A stretch of DNA of 64,000 nt, taken from positions 37,990-101,989 of the forward strand of contig CAJNOL010000796.1 of assembly GCA_905250125.1 (NCBI GenBank), in the 5' to 3' direction. The position numbers and the translations under genes were made by a program. Below, piece by piece: positions 48,872-60,602 of the stretch. This DNA is from Rotaria sordida. Lineage: Eukaryota; Rotifera; Eurotatoria; Philodinida; Philodinidae. Under the pieces are notes generated by a model. That model was not told the origin of the DNA, did not search any database, and saw only the letters and a list, made by a program, of their open reading frames with translations. Numbering within the stretch: the stretch's first letter is position 1; each line of letters begins with the position of its first letter.

Positions 48872-50757
48872 ATGGTATTATCTCGTAAAACTAAATCAAT
48901 TGAAAATCGACATGAATTAAATATTAAAAAACGTAAAACGACAATAACGAACAGTAATAATAAAAAAAAATCAAAACAACGTTTATTAATAACAAAATCA
49001 ATTCATATAAAACGAAACAAATTAACTAAAGTATTTTATTAAATTATAATAAATTTATTTAATAAAATAAAAAATAAAAATAATTTCTCTGTTTTTTTTT
49101 CTTCTTTTATCTAGCGTGTAGATTTAAACAATCCATCTATAAATACAATAACATTACGACGAAGTCGACGTTTAAATAATAAAAATAAACAATTAATTTC
49201 TCTTCCTTTTCCTCCTATTCGAAAAACTTATCCATTACGTTCACATTTACACCATACAAATAATTCTATATCATTAACAACTAATCATCATCATTCACAT
49301 TCAATAAAACAAGAATATTTATTATCATCAATGGGTCTTCGTAATGGTAAAATAGTTAATTTACGTTCATTTATATCTGGTACAACAACATCATCATCAT
49401 CATCAACTCAAGATATAACAACATCATCATTACCATTACTTTCATTTAATCCTTTACCAATACATCATCCAACAACACTATCATATTCATCAACAAATAC
49501 AAATAATAATAATAATAATAACAATAATAATAATAATAATAATAATGATTTTAATTCATTATATTATTATTCAAATATAACAAATCATCCATCATTAGAT
49601 CCAAGTAAATATTTTCCTATTAGACTTGATATTCTTCTTGATCGACCACCGGTTTCACGTGAAAAACAACTTGAATATGGATGGAATCATGAAGATCGTT
49701 CAATGAATATTTTTGTTAAACATAATGATCCATGTACTTTTCATCGACATGTAAAGATACATATTTTCATTTTTGTTAGATTTTTTATTTTTATTTTTTT
49801 ACTAGCCTGTGGCACAAAGTACTGATGCAGTTCGATGTAAAAAAGGATTTACAAGTGGTATCCATGTATGGGAAATTGAATGGTATGTCATATTACATAT
49901 AGAGAAAAAAAAACTCTATAATATAAAATAATCAAAATTAAAGATAATATTTCATTCGTATCATAAATGTTTTCTTTATAAGATTTACTATTTACTGAAA
50001 AAATTGTCAAGGTTAAATACTAACATTTGATTTATTTTGTTTTCTCTATCGTCTTCAATCACAATAGTATATCATTTTAGGAATACAAGACAACGTGGTA
50101 CACATGCAGTTGTAGGTGTAGGTACTTTAAGAGCTCCACTTCATTGTCCTGGTTATCAAGCATTAGTTGGTATGAATCAAGAATCATGGGGATGGGATTT
50201 AGGTCGAAATAAACTTTATCATAAAGGCATAAATAGTGTATATGCAGCAACACAATATCCATTAACAGCAGTAGGTTCATCGAATTTATTATCAACAACA
50301 TCATCATCATCATCATCTCCAATGACTGATCCAGCTGATGCAATAAATAATAATGGTGTTGGATATTCAACAAAATCTGATGAATGTTTTATTGTACCAG
50401 ATAAATTTCTTGTTATTCTTGATATGGATAAAGGAACATTGTCATATATTGTTGATGGACAATATTTAGGTGTTGCATTTAGTAATCTTAAAGATAAAGG
50501 TGCACTTTATCCAATGGTTTCATCAGTATGGGGTCATTGTGAAATAACAATGCGTTATATAAATGGACTAGAACGTAAGTTATAAAAAATAATTTTTTTA
50601 ATTATAATAAATATTTTCAATTATTATAGCTGAACCACTTCAATTAATGGATTCATGTCGTCGACTAATACGTAAACGATTAGAACGAACGAATTTACAT
50701 TTAATTAATGATTTACCATTACCTACATCTCTTCGAAATTATTTGTTTTATCAATAG
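48872..50757 (+). CDS. SPRY domain-containing SOCS box protein (gustavus/SPSB1/4-like)
   Basis: Five exons: 48872-49030, 49115-49750, 49806-49882, 50081-50574, 50630-50757. They encode 497 residues with phases closing at every junction. SPSB proteins bind short peptide motifs through SPRY and recruit an elongin/cullin-5 ubiquitin ligase through the SOCS box. The SPRY part starts near residue 222: [70 protein letters not shown] and [14 protein letters not shown]. The SOCS box follows ([17 protein letters not shown] to the terminal LRNYLFYQ). It differs from animal relatives by a roughly 220-residue basic, Ser- and Asn-rich N-terminus with a polyasparagine run near 182-197. It also has a Ser/Asn-rich loop of about 30 residues inside SPRY. 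The first ATG is at 48872. Confidence 0.92.
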
Positions 50758-51363
50758 AAATAACAATAATTTTATTTTCCTTCATTTGCGCATCTCTTAT
50801 TTTGTTTTTTTTTTTTTTTTCTCCATAATTATCATCTATATAAATATTATATATATATATATATATTACTTAAACAGTGTCCTGTACCATACTAGATAGA
50901 TGTCTTTTTTTTTATTTGCTGATTCTCTCTGTCTCTCTCAAAAGAAAATAAATAAAAAGATTTTTTTTTTCTCTTTTTGTGTAACAGCTTTTTTTTTCGG
51001 ACGTTTTGCTTGTAAATTGTTGTGTGTATGTGTGTGCGTGGTCAATTTTCTTTCTTCTTTTCAACACTGTAAAATGTTTAATGGCATGTGTATATATAAA
51101 AATGAATGTTAAGCACACAAATGATAATATTTTATTCTTGCATATTAGTTCATAAATTCAAATACATTTTACAATCAGCCATGGCAAGAATAAAAAATGA
51201 AATAAAATGTTTTCTTTTTCTTTCGTTTTTTTTTGTTTTTGAAAGAAATTTCTTTTTTTTTTTTGTGTTTCTATTGGGGAATAGAAAACATCAGCTTTTT
51301 GTTAATGTTGATAATAATTTGACGAAAAAAAAAAACAAAAATCATCGACTTTTATTAATAAAA
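50758..51363. other. Spacer between SPSB and PrimPol genes
   Basis: Very T-rich, with a TA repeat near 50850-50866 and a short GT repeat near 51020-51035. Frames here are low complexity. It contains the promoter of the PrimPol gene by position. Confidence 0.45.
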
Positions 51364-54300
51364 ATGGCACAGGCAACAAGAACATTTTGGACACAAGCTG
51401 AAGCATTGGAATTCATTATGAAAAGACAAAAAAATAATAATTCAGTAAAATATCATTGTTTTTTTTTGATTTATGGAAAGATAGTTTATGTTTTTTTTCT
51501 CTTTTTGTTAGGGAGAAATTCTTTATTTATTCAGTTTTGAATCACAACCAGAAGGAAAACGTCGATATCAAGTCGCTGATATTGATGTTTTTATTCATGA
51601 ATATTAGTAAGAAAGTTTTTGTTTTTTTATATATATATATATTCGTTGACGAAAAAAAGAAAATAATAATTTAGTCAATTACCAGCTAATCAACGTCATA
51701 CATATGAAATTATTATTGATAGTAAGCTGAATATAAATCGATGAATTAAGTATTTAATCTGTGAATTCTAGAAAAACCATCAAAACTTTATTTTGATCTT
51801 GAATACGATATTAGTGCTAATCCAAATATTAATGGACCTAGATTAACTACAAATTTTATCCAGGTATAATTGATCGATTCTTATTTACTATAGACTAAAA
51901 ATATTAAAATTATATTGAATTCTAAGAAATGTTTGTTTCCTCAAGTGTTTAATCAACTTCTAAGACTTAGCATTACTATTTCCTGAATTTTACTAATACT
52001 TTTATTAAGTGCTTGAACATTGAGATGAGAGATGTGTGTGTGAGGTCAAGTTTCTTTTGATCTCGGTTCCTATCGAGAAAAGATCTATTCGACGACTAGC
52101 GCTGTTTTGGTTTATCTGTGTTTTGATTGATATGATCTATAAGATAATTCACTTAAAGCCATAGAATATTTAATTATAATCTTTAATTCCGGTTAGTACA
52201 ACTGTTTGTTTTATTGTAGTTTCGGTCTCATACATCTCCTAGTTGAGATTCGTAAGAAGAGGCGATGTCATTCAAATAACAGTATTTCAATTCATCAACA
52301 TTGACAGATAAATTCATATCAAGTTCTTTTTCAGTTTTTTTTCTCTTATAACAATAGCTCGTTTAAAATAACTTCAAGTTTTTGACTTATAAGTGTTTTT
52401 AAGTGCTTATGAAAGAAGATCCCTAACTGTCTAATCGCTTTTTTTTGCTTGAGATCTAGTGGGTTATAGGTAATCGACCGTGCGGATTTCTGAGACTCAT
52501 TCTCTGAAAAATCAGTTTTTTTGATCCATCCAGATTATTGAGTTGACCACAAAACACTATTTTTTTCCCCTTTGGGAACCACTACTGAGGCCATCAGAAG
52601 CATAATTCTTTCTTTTCACTTTTGGTTTTTATCAAAAAAAAGTGTCCTTCTTCTTTTTCTCGTTTTTTCAAAGTTACACGATTGAAAAGTACTTTTCATC
52701 AGTTATAGATTTGAAATTTAAGCTATTTTAACCAATGTATGCTAGTCAGTAAAACAGTTTAGAATGACTTTAACGGTACAGTACATTGATGTTTATAAGA
52801 GCTTTACATGTGCTTAAGTGCATGCAAGCAGCTTAACAATAGCTTATAACGACAAAAATTTTTCACATAGGATTAGGATAATTAGCTCGAGAATCCGACA
52901 CATAAAAACTTCGGCAGACACGGCACATATTGTTGATTACTTTGATGTTGTTTGTCTTCAATGTTTTATTAGTCATAACTCTCTTCTGCTTTCATTACCT
53001 ACATTTGATTGCAAATTCATATTCACTAATATATATGTCAAAGAGATTACAGGAATTTATCTTTGATCTAAGACCTATTAAAAAAAAATGTTTTGGCTAG
53101 TTGAAAATTTTCGATGTATAGTCAATAGAATTTGACATATAACTTTACTCCAGTTTGTTCTCAATTTTATGCGAAAACGAAGTGATGATTTGGATTATTC
53201 TATTAAAGATGTTCTTATTCTGGATTCAACGTAAGTAAAAACAAAAATAAAATATATATTATTTGAAAATTTATATTTATAATTTTTGTATTTTGTATAG
53301 ATCAACAAAAAAATTTAGTCGTCATTTAATATTTCAAACAAAAGATCCATTTCTTGATAATATAGCCGTTGGTAAATTTGTTAATCTTATCTTAGAAGAT
53401 ATTCATGGTTGTTTAATAAATCATCAATGTCAAACTGTAATAAATTCTTTAACATCTCAAATACAATCAAATTTTGATTCATTAGTTTTTGCAAAAAATC
53501 TTCTTTCAAGTCTTGAATCTCATTTATTACGATTTGAACAATGTAATTGTATTGATGATTATACACAATTAAAATTTAAAGATATGATAGAATTTATTGT
53601 AAATAAAAGTGATGGTAGTGGTATAACATGGTTTTGTGATATGGGTTAGTGAATTTAAATTGATCTATGTAATCAAGTGTTCTTTTTTTTTCTATTATTA
53701 TTTGAATCTATTTTAGGTGTTTATACAAAAAATCGAGCATTTCGACTACTTCGTTCAAGTAAATTTGATAAACAAGAATGTTTTACTGTTGCACCAGAAA
53801 ATCAATGGAAACCAATTTTACGACGTGTACGTCCATCATCAACTGAACCGAATGAAACTGAACGACAAACATTTATGGCTTCACTTGTTTATTTTAATAA
53901 GTAATTAACGGATGACTTATAATAATACATAGTTACACTTTGCATTCCATATTTTTATCTTTAAATATATTTAAATGTATAACAAGATGTAGCGTGCAAA
54001 ACTCTACAATCTACAAAGTAAAGCTTATTTGATTATGTGTACCTTCTGTTTTCAAAACATAAGCAAAATTCTGTGCAACCAATAATAAAAGATTAATTTG
54101 CTTTCTTTTTTTATCTCATCAATGGCAGACAATTCTATTTATTAATGAAAAATATTTCTCATTAGGATATATTTATGTTGTAAATTGACAAGAAGCAGAC
54201 GAACAAGGAGAGATATAAATCAAAAGGCTAAGTATCCAAAAAGAATTATGATATAGTTGCATGCATCTAAAAATAGTCTTACGTCTACTATGATAACTAA

Positions 54301-55214
54301 ATCTGATAAAACATTATCATATGAAAATAATATTGAAGTTGTTCTTCTATAAGCACAATCTGAAGATAAATAGCTTCTAGGCGACTGTACTTTATAGACA
54401 TTTATGGATGACTATCAAATAGTCCTGATCTCAATGTTTCGGATTATTACATGAGGAATGTTATGTGTGTACTAAAAAAATGATATTGTTTGCAGTATCG
54501 AAAATTGATCGCACAGAATACACTATTAAAATAAATTCTAGAACTTTTTACGCAGCATCTTGTCGTACATCCTATTTTTTTTCTAAATAAAATATATTTA
54601 GAGATTACACTATGAAATGCAAAATGTAGTCATCTGTTATATTTAATTTATAAAAACTTTCTTTTGTTCTTTTTTTTGTATATTTATTTAGACCTATACG
54701 ACGTTTTATTCATGTTGACGATGAAAATTTAACTGCCATACAAACAATTAATTCACGTGTACAACGTTCAAATCAATCATCATATATCACAGAAGATGTA
54801 CGAAAAATGTCATTAGATTATCCTGAATTAATTAATTTTATGACAAATATAGCACGTGATAAAAAAGATAATGGTAGTGGTATTCGTATAAGTCGTTTAT
54901 ATAAAGTAAAAGAAATTCAAAATGATTTTCGATGGGTAATTCATTTTATGTATGTTGGAGATTATAAATATTGTGAAAATATAAAACGTCATCATAAACA
55001 GAATAATATTTAGTAAGAATTAGATTATGAAACAATAGAATAAAATTTATTTTTTTTATTTAGTTTTATAGTTGATATGCGTAAAGGAACATATCGACAA
55101 AAATGTCATGATCCAGATTGTAAAACATTTCAAGGCATTGAACAATCATTACCAAAACATGTTACTCCTTGGTTAATGATACTTGATGACGAATGGGAAA
55201 ATCAAACTTCATAA
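51364..55214 (+). CDS. PRIMPOL: Primase-polymerase PrimPol
   Basis: Nine exons: 51364-51444, 51512-51606, 51675-51721, 51772-51863, 53154-53230, 53301-53644, 53717-53900, 54692-55012, 55064-55214. They encode 463 residues, all phases consistent. PrimPol is an archaeo-eukaryotic primase that reprimes stalled replication forks in nucleus and mitochondria. Visible motifs: KLYFDLEY with the metal-binding Asp/Glu near 83-85, DVLILDST, FSRHLIFQ, and FCDMGVYTKNRAFRL with the third acidic residue. The C-terminal zinc knuckle has CENIKRHH and KCHDPDCK. It is shorter than human PrimPol (560), lacking part of the N-terminus and the acidic RPA-binding tail. Two introns are long (1,290 and 791 nt); the others are about 50-70 nt. 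AATAAA signals lie at 55222 and 55273. No lesions. Confidence 0.93.
51864..53153 (+). other. Long PrimPol intron
   Basis: 1,290 nt, GT at 51864 and AG at 53152-53153, joining NFIQ to FVLNFMRKR. AT-rich; no second gene supported. Confidence 0.8.
53901..54691 (+). other. Second long PrimPol intron
   Basis: 791 nt with GT-AG borders, joining VYFN-K to PIRRF in phase. No features recognised. Confidence 0.8.
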
Positions 55215-57035
55215 TCTGCGCAATAAACATTATAAATTTAAGTTTTGTTTGTTATGTATAATTACATTGTATAATAAAAAGTATTTTTTTTTTGATGATT
55301 AAAAGACAAATAAAATCATATAATTGTTTGGTGACACGACAGTTGAGCTCCCGACACCTGAGCCCCCCATTAAACAAGAGATTAAAGAATATATAAAAAA
55401 GATTTTTTTTGAATAAATTCGGCGAGGTGAATCATGAAATGTTGTTGCACTATTCCTAATCTTTGATTTAAATTTCATTGGTCAGTATTTCTTCCGGATT
55501 TAATGCATGAATACGACCTGTGACTTAAACGTATTTTGTACCATCAAAGCACACACGACCTGCATAATTATTTCTACAGCAACATCAGATAGTTTAAGGG
55601 TACACCACCCTTCCCCTCTTTCCGGGGTTTCTGGAGAACAACTCATCAGAAAAATTTGAAATTTTCAGCGCACATAGATCTTGATGAGTACAGCAAAAGC
55701 TGTCATAGACTCAAAATTTCCTGATGCTGTCTTCTATGAGATAATAGGGTCACAATGGCGGAAAATGGCCCTAGTTTTCGCCTCCATTTCTCCAAGATGA
55801 TATTTTCGATTGAGATGACAATTTTTTTGCAGGTTCTAGACACTGTTTGGGCTGGGCAAGGGAGAACAAACTGATTTCGATCGCTGAAATCAGTTTGAAA
55901 TCATTTGAAATCACCTGAAACCGCCTGAAATCACATGGAATCACATGAAATCATCTGAAATCATCTGAAATCAACAAATCATGAAATCAGTTTGTTCCCC
56001 TTGTATATAGTTGAAAAGATTACTTCCTCGATACATGAAAATCTTTTATTTTGACCTCTGCTGAGAATTGTATGCTGTTGAAAGTTTATATAACTTTCTT
56101 GTTTCATAATACTTAGATACTTTGATGTGTCTCAAATACCGACAACGCTTTTTCTGCAGCAAAAATGAATAACCTCTCTTTCCCTGCTTTTTCAAAAGCT
56201 ATCCTCCAAAACAATTTTTCAAAAATCCTCCTGAATCTTACTTTTTCCAAAATGATTGTTCACAAGCCAGCCGTATCTTCATATGTATTTCTGTACTTGT
56301 TCTTGTACTTATTCTTTTCTAAAACAAATTTGAATGAGAAATGTTATCGACAAGATATATCAATCCAATCTAAACCAATTCCTTCAAAGTTCTTCTTCCT
56401 AATTTATGAGTAAACAGAAATAAGATATGAGGTGTAGTTTGAACATGATCTGAATCGTTGCTTGTTTAAACATTGGTCGATCAAACCTGTTTTCAACAAA
56501 GATCTTATTCAAAATGTGGTAAAAATTGCATGACAAGTCCTTGATAATTCGTTTAAAACTAAAGCAATTTCTAGATTATTCGAAAGCAAAATTCAAAACA
56601 AAAATGGCCATGCGTTTTAAAGATTGCAGTTGTTTAATAGACGTTTCTGTCCATATTACTTTTTTTCCACTTAATAGAATGCACAAACTCACTCCATTTT
56701 GAATAGATCATTATGTTTAAAATCTAGAGTATGTGATGATCAAAGTTCTTCATCTAATATAGATAAAATATTGTTTTTGAATCACTATTGGAGTTAGTGA
56801 TGAATAGCAGCTATTGCATTGTTCTGTTACAATGACAGATTTACTTCGAAATCATTCATAGAGATAAGAACTTCGGAAAAGATTGAGTTGATGCAAAAAC
56901 AATATTTTCTCTATATTAGATAAAGAGTTTTGGCCGTCACTTACTCTAGATTTAAATACAATGGATCTATTCAAATTGAGGTAAATTTGTGCATTATAGC
57001 AACTGGAAAAAAAGTAATATCGAAAGAAATATCTA
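55215..57035. other. Intergenic with a small foldback repeat
   Basis: No supported gene. Near 55330-55370 lies a word (GACAGTTGAG..CCTGAGCCC) resembling 7775-7800 inside the hAT-like element. The foldback at 55857-56003 is listed separately. Confidence 0.45.
55857..56003. repeat. Foldback repeat with a 10-bp tandem core
   Basis: CAAGGGAGAACAAACTGATTTC at the left and GAAATCAGTTTGTTCCCCTTG at the right are inverted copies. Between them about nine copies of (C/T)TGAAATCA(T/C) are repeated in tandem. Size and structure suggest a tiny non-autonomous element whose core has expanded. No target duplication seen. Confidence 0.7.
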
Positions 57036-57039
57036 TTAA

Positions 57040-57272
57040 CCCATTGGCTGTCGCCGACGTATATATACGTCAGGAGCCTCATCTTCGCGCGAACTAAAGT
57101 AATCATCTATAATGTATGTTTTTCACATGCATTTGCGTAAAAATAAACGTTAGACATCGTGCACATCCAAAATCATCATTTTACTAATGCATGCTATAGA
57201 ACTCTTCTAGAAAAAATAAACAAATTTGCTGCAAAATCGTTTTTTCCTTCTCTTGTGTCGACAGCCAAAGAA
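57040..57272. mobile_element. TTAA-flanked piggyBac-like MITE
   Basis: 233 bp between TTAA at 57036-57039 and 57273-57276. The left end CCCATTGGCTGTCGCCGAC and the reverse-complemented right end TTCTTTGGCTGTCGACAC share the TTGGCTGTCG core. An internal palindrome GACGTATATATACGTC follows the left end. No coding frame. Confidence 0.72.
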
Positions 57273-57276
57273 TTAA

Positions 57277-58889
57277 ACAACTACAATCTATGATGTGAAA
57301 AACTTGCTTTACAAAATACTGTTTCTCCGACCACTTTTTGAACTTAACCTCGTCAAATGATGAACAATAATTATAATAAGAAAAAAGATACCATTTTTGT
57401 AGAGAATTAAAAGACGAATCTTTTCATTAAAAAAATAATGTCAAAACCGACAGATATCGAAAGAGATATCCTCAAAATACCAAGAGGCCCATTTCTTCTG
57501 GGACACTCGATATTTTACTGAAATTCATCTTCTGGTTACCGTGTTTCAGTCATTCACTCTATCGAATCCGTCGTGGACAAGCACCAAAGAATCTTATTTG
57601 ACCAAATCAAAATGCATAACTATAGATTAGATACCTGCAAGTGTCAAGTTGCTTCTAGTAGTTTATTCGTTACCATTACTAGATTTCCCGTGGGTCCAAA
57701 GACTTTAGCTAGATTTCGGCGCATTCCGATGGGTTCTCGCGGTCCACAAAGATTGTCATCAGCATTAGAAAACGATCATAGTGCAAGAACAAACGTTTAT
57801 CTTTTTTCGGGATAAAAACTTTCGATTATATAGAATGATCATAATCTAGTTTCAATTTAAGATACATAATTAATAACATTTTAAATTTTATTGTTTAAAA
57901 GACTTTAAACAAAATACAATACAAAGAAACAAATTGATTATTGAAGAAGGAGAAGCGTGATCGATTCTTTTCTGCTATCGTAAAACATTACTTATTGATT
58001 ATATATATAGTGAATTTAAAGAAGTTTTTATATATAATAAATTCTTTGATTGTTCCTATTCTCTATCATCTAAGTGACATTAGAGTTTTGAACAATAACA
58101 ATAATATTCTTGTAAAAAATGTTAATTTGTTAGCTGAAATCACGTACGTAGATATATGATATTGGTGAAGAGAATGCTTTAGTCTGTTATTTACAACGCT
58201 TTCGAAATCCAGCGTACAGTTATGAAAATTAGTTCTATTCACTTGAAATTTTCGCCATTCTAAAAATTTCTTCCTTCCATCGTGGCAATTTCGTTCTGGA
58301 AGTCTTCCTTCATATATTGAGTGTTTCACGTTAAACGAACTGATAAGATCTTTAGTAATAGAATCACATCAAAAGAATATGGTTTTGCATATACTAAGGA
58401 TGATCTGATTTGCTCCTGTTAGTAAAATAGTTCTATAGTGAAGTGCAATATCAAATACATATATTATTAGAAAAATTGTTCTTCGCTTTTCGCAAAGTCC
58501 AATCGATAAGACAAGTTTTAAAAAATACCACATTGACACGAAGACTTGTTACAATACTCAGGTGTGTTACCTTATCAAGTTTTTGTTTTCTCTTAACCAA
58601 ATTGGTTTCATAAGTTGAATCATTCATTAAAATCGAAGACATCATCTGCAACTGAAACAGCAATGAATATAAGTGGATAAAGGAATGAGCTAATATATGT
58701 CCATTCTTTCTTTTCTTCTTATGTGATAAATCAAGGTCAATCATGTAGACAAAGATGAATCCGTTCTCTATCATTAATCCAAGTACAGATGAAGAAATTT
58801 GTCAAGTAGAAGAAGGCACAAAAGTATCAATATACATATACACATGATTATTTTCGTTCTACGTGTAATTTTTATTGTTTTCAATATTG
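57277..58889. other. Intergenic, nothing recognised
   Basis: AT-rich sequence. Frames of 72-107 codons are present on both strands but none shows a recognisable domain or splice pattern. Confidence 0.45.
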
Positions 58890-60602
58890 TAGGATGATCT
58901 TGATAAAACAATTGAAGCTGCTAAAAAAAGGTTTCCAATATGATTCACCATGGCGTAAGTTAGATCCTGCTGCACGTGCTCAATTAATTCATAAACTTGC
59001 TGATTTACTTCCACGTGTTGTGGATTATTTAGCAGTAAAAATGTTCACTCTGTTTGTTTGCATCTACATCATAAATGAATATTCAGAGATTAGAAACACT
59101 GAGCAGTGAAAAACTGCTACAAGAGAGTTATTGCGAGATTCTTGGAGCAGCTGTTTGTCTTGATTGTTGTAAGCCCCTCTGAAATTCTCTTTTTTTTGTT
59201 ATCGATGATATTCACATGTTACAGATGCTGGATGCGCTGATAAAATCACTGATGAAACACTTCCATCAGAATCAGGTATTTTTATTACCTGTATTAGACA
59301 AACCAGTTGGGATCTATGAACAAATCATTTTATGGTCAGTTCAAACATTCAATAAATGAAAATTCAAATTGTACTTTCTTCTTTCAGTGATTATTCAGTA
59401 CGATATCTTTTCTTACATATGCATCATACAAAAGTATTGTTGACATTATATTTTAGACTGTTATGTTGGCCTTGAAACTTGGATCAGCATTAGTTTGTGG
59501 TAACTTCATTACTTCTATTAATTTACGCTTTCTTATATATTGCAATAACAAATAGGCAATGTGGTTATTCTCAAACCAGCTGAACAAACACCACTTACTG
59601 CACTCTTTTGTGCTTCTGCTATCAAAGAAGTATTATTCAACATCGATCAACAATCGAAATTTATTCTAATACTAAATCAATAATCTACGCTGGTTTTCCA
59701 CCAGGTATTATTAACAATGTACCAGGTAATACACATCACCAGAATGAAAACAACTCTTATAACGATATACATATGTAAGTCATGGACCTAACTGTGGTCA
59801 TTCATGAAAGGATTAATAAAATAGCTTTTACAGATTCATTCTAGGCAAGATTAGTGCAAATGAAAAACAGAATAACAAAAGCACATGATATTTTGTTTTA
59901 GGCTGGGAAAAAGATTCAAGAAACTGCAGGAAAAACTAATCTAAAGCATGTTTCACTGGAACTTAGTTATTAAAATAATCTTTCTTACCTGCCTGCATTG
60001 TTGCCTTTTTCATCACATATAGGTAGTAAATCATCATTTATCATTTGTAAAGATACTGATCGTATGTATTAAATAATTCTATTACTTCCACTTTCATTAT
60101 GCTTCCTAATGACGAAAAAGGTTTATAAACGATTGAATTAATTTGTTTTGCATGTTTTGGTCGATGCTCCTGTTCGAACTGCTCATAGAGCACTTTTCAC
60201 TCATGCAGGTCAAGTATGTTTTGCTGCATCAAGAATATTTGTTCATTCCATACTTCACGATGCCTTTATGTCTAAAAGTGTCGAATTACCAAAGAAACGT
60301 ATTGTTGGTGATCCATTTGATCTTACAACTGAACAAGGACAATAAGTATAGGAAAGCATTTCAAGCAAAGTACCATAATCTAAATTATGGAAAAAACATA
60401 CTGATTGAAGATTCAGAAAACAATTTGATAAGACAACAGATTAGCATTGATTTCTTTTGTGTATTCTACAAAACAGTCATACTCAATTAGAAATAATTCT
60501 TGAATATATTCAATCGGGTAAAAAAGTTGGTGATAAAGGTTATTTTATTCGACCTACTATTTTTACTAATGTAAAAGATGATATGAAAGTAGCTCGTGAA
60601 TA
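58890..60602 (+). pseudogene. Aldehyde dehydrogenase (ALDH1-like) pseudogene
   Basis: Fragments in family order match ALDH1-type NAD-dependent aldehyde dehydrogenases: DDLDKTIEAAKKRF; DSPWRKLDPAARAQLIHKLA; GCADKITDETLPSESG; MLALKLGSALVCGN; VVILKPAEQTPLTALFCASA; GFPPGIINNVPG; GKKIQETAGKTNLKHVSLEL; and HAGQVCFAASRIFVHS with the catalytic-Cys position kept. It then continues as GKKVGDKGYFIRPTIFTNV. Defects: a frameshift in the A-run before 58935; a stop where the cofactor-binding VCGQ block should follow; loss of the glycines after the LEL glutamate motif; a premature stop after TTEQGQ near 60345; and truncation at VARE-stop (60602). It cannot encode a full enzyme. Confidence 0.87.

Noticed and set aside
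51106-51540. 144-codon frame overlapping the start of PrimPol
   Set aside because: Reads through the first PrimPol intron and poly-T tracts; only the part from 51364 belongs to the real gene.
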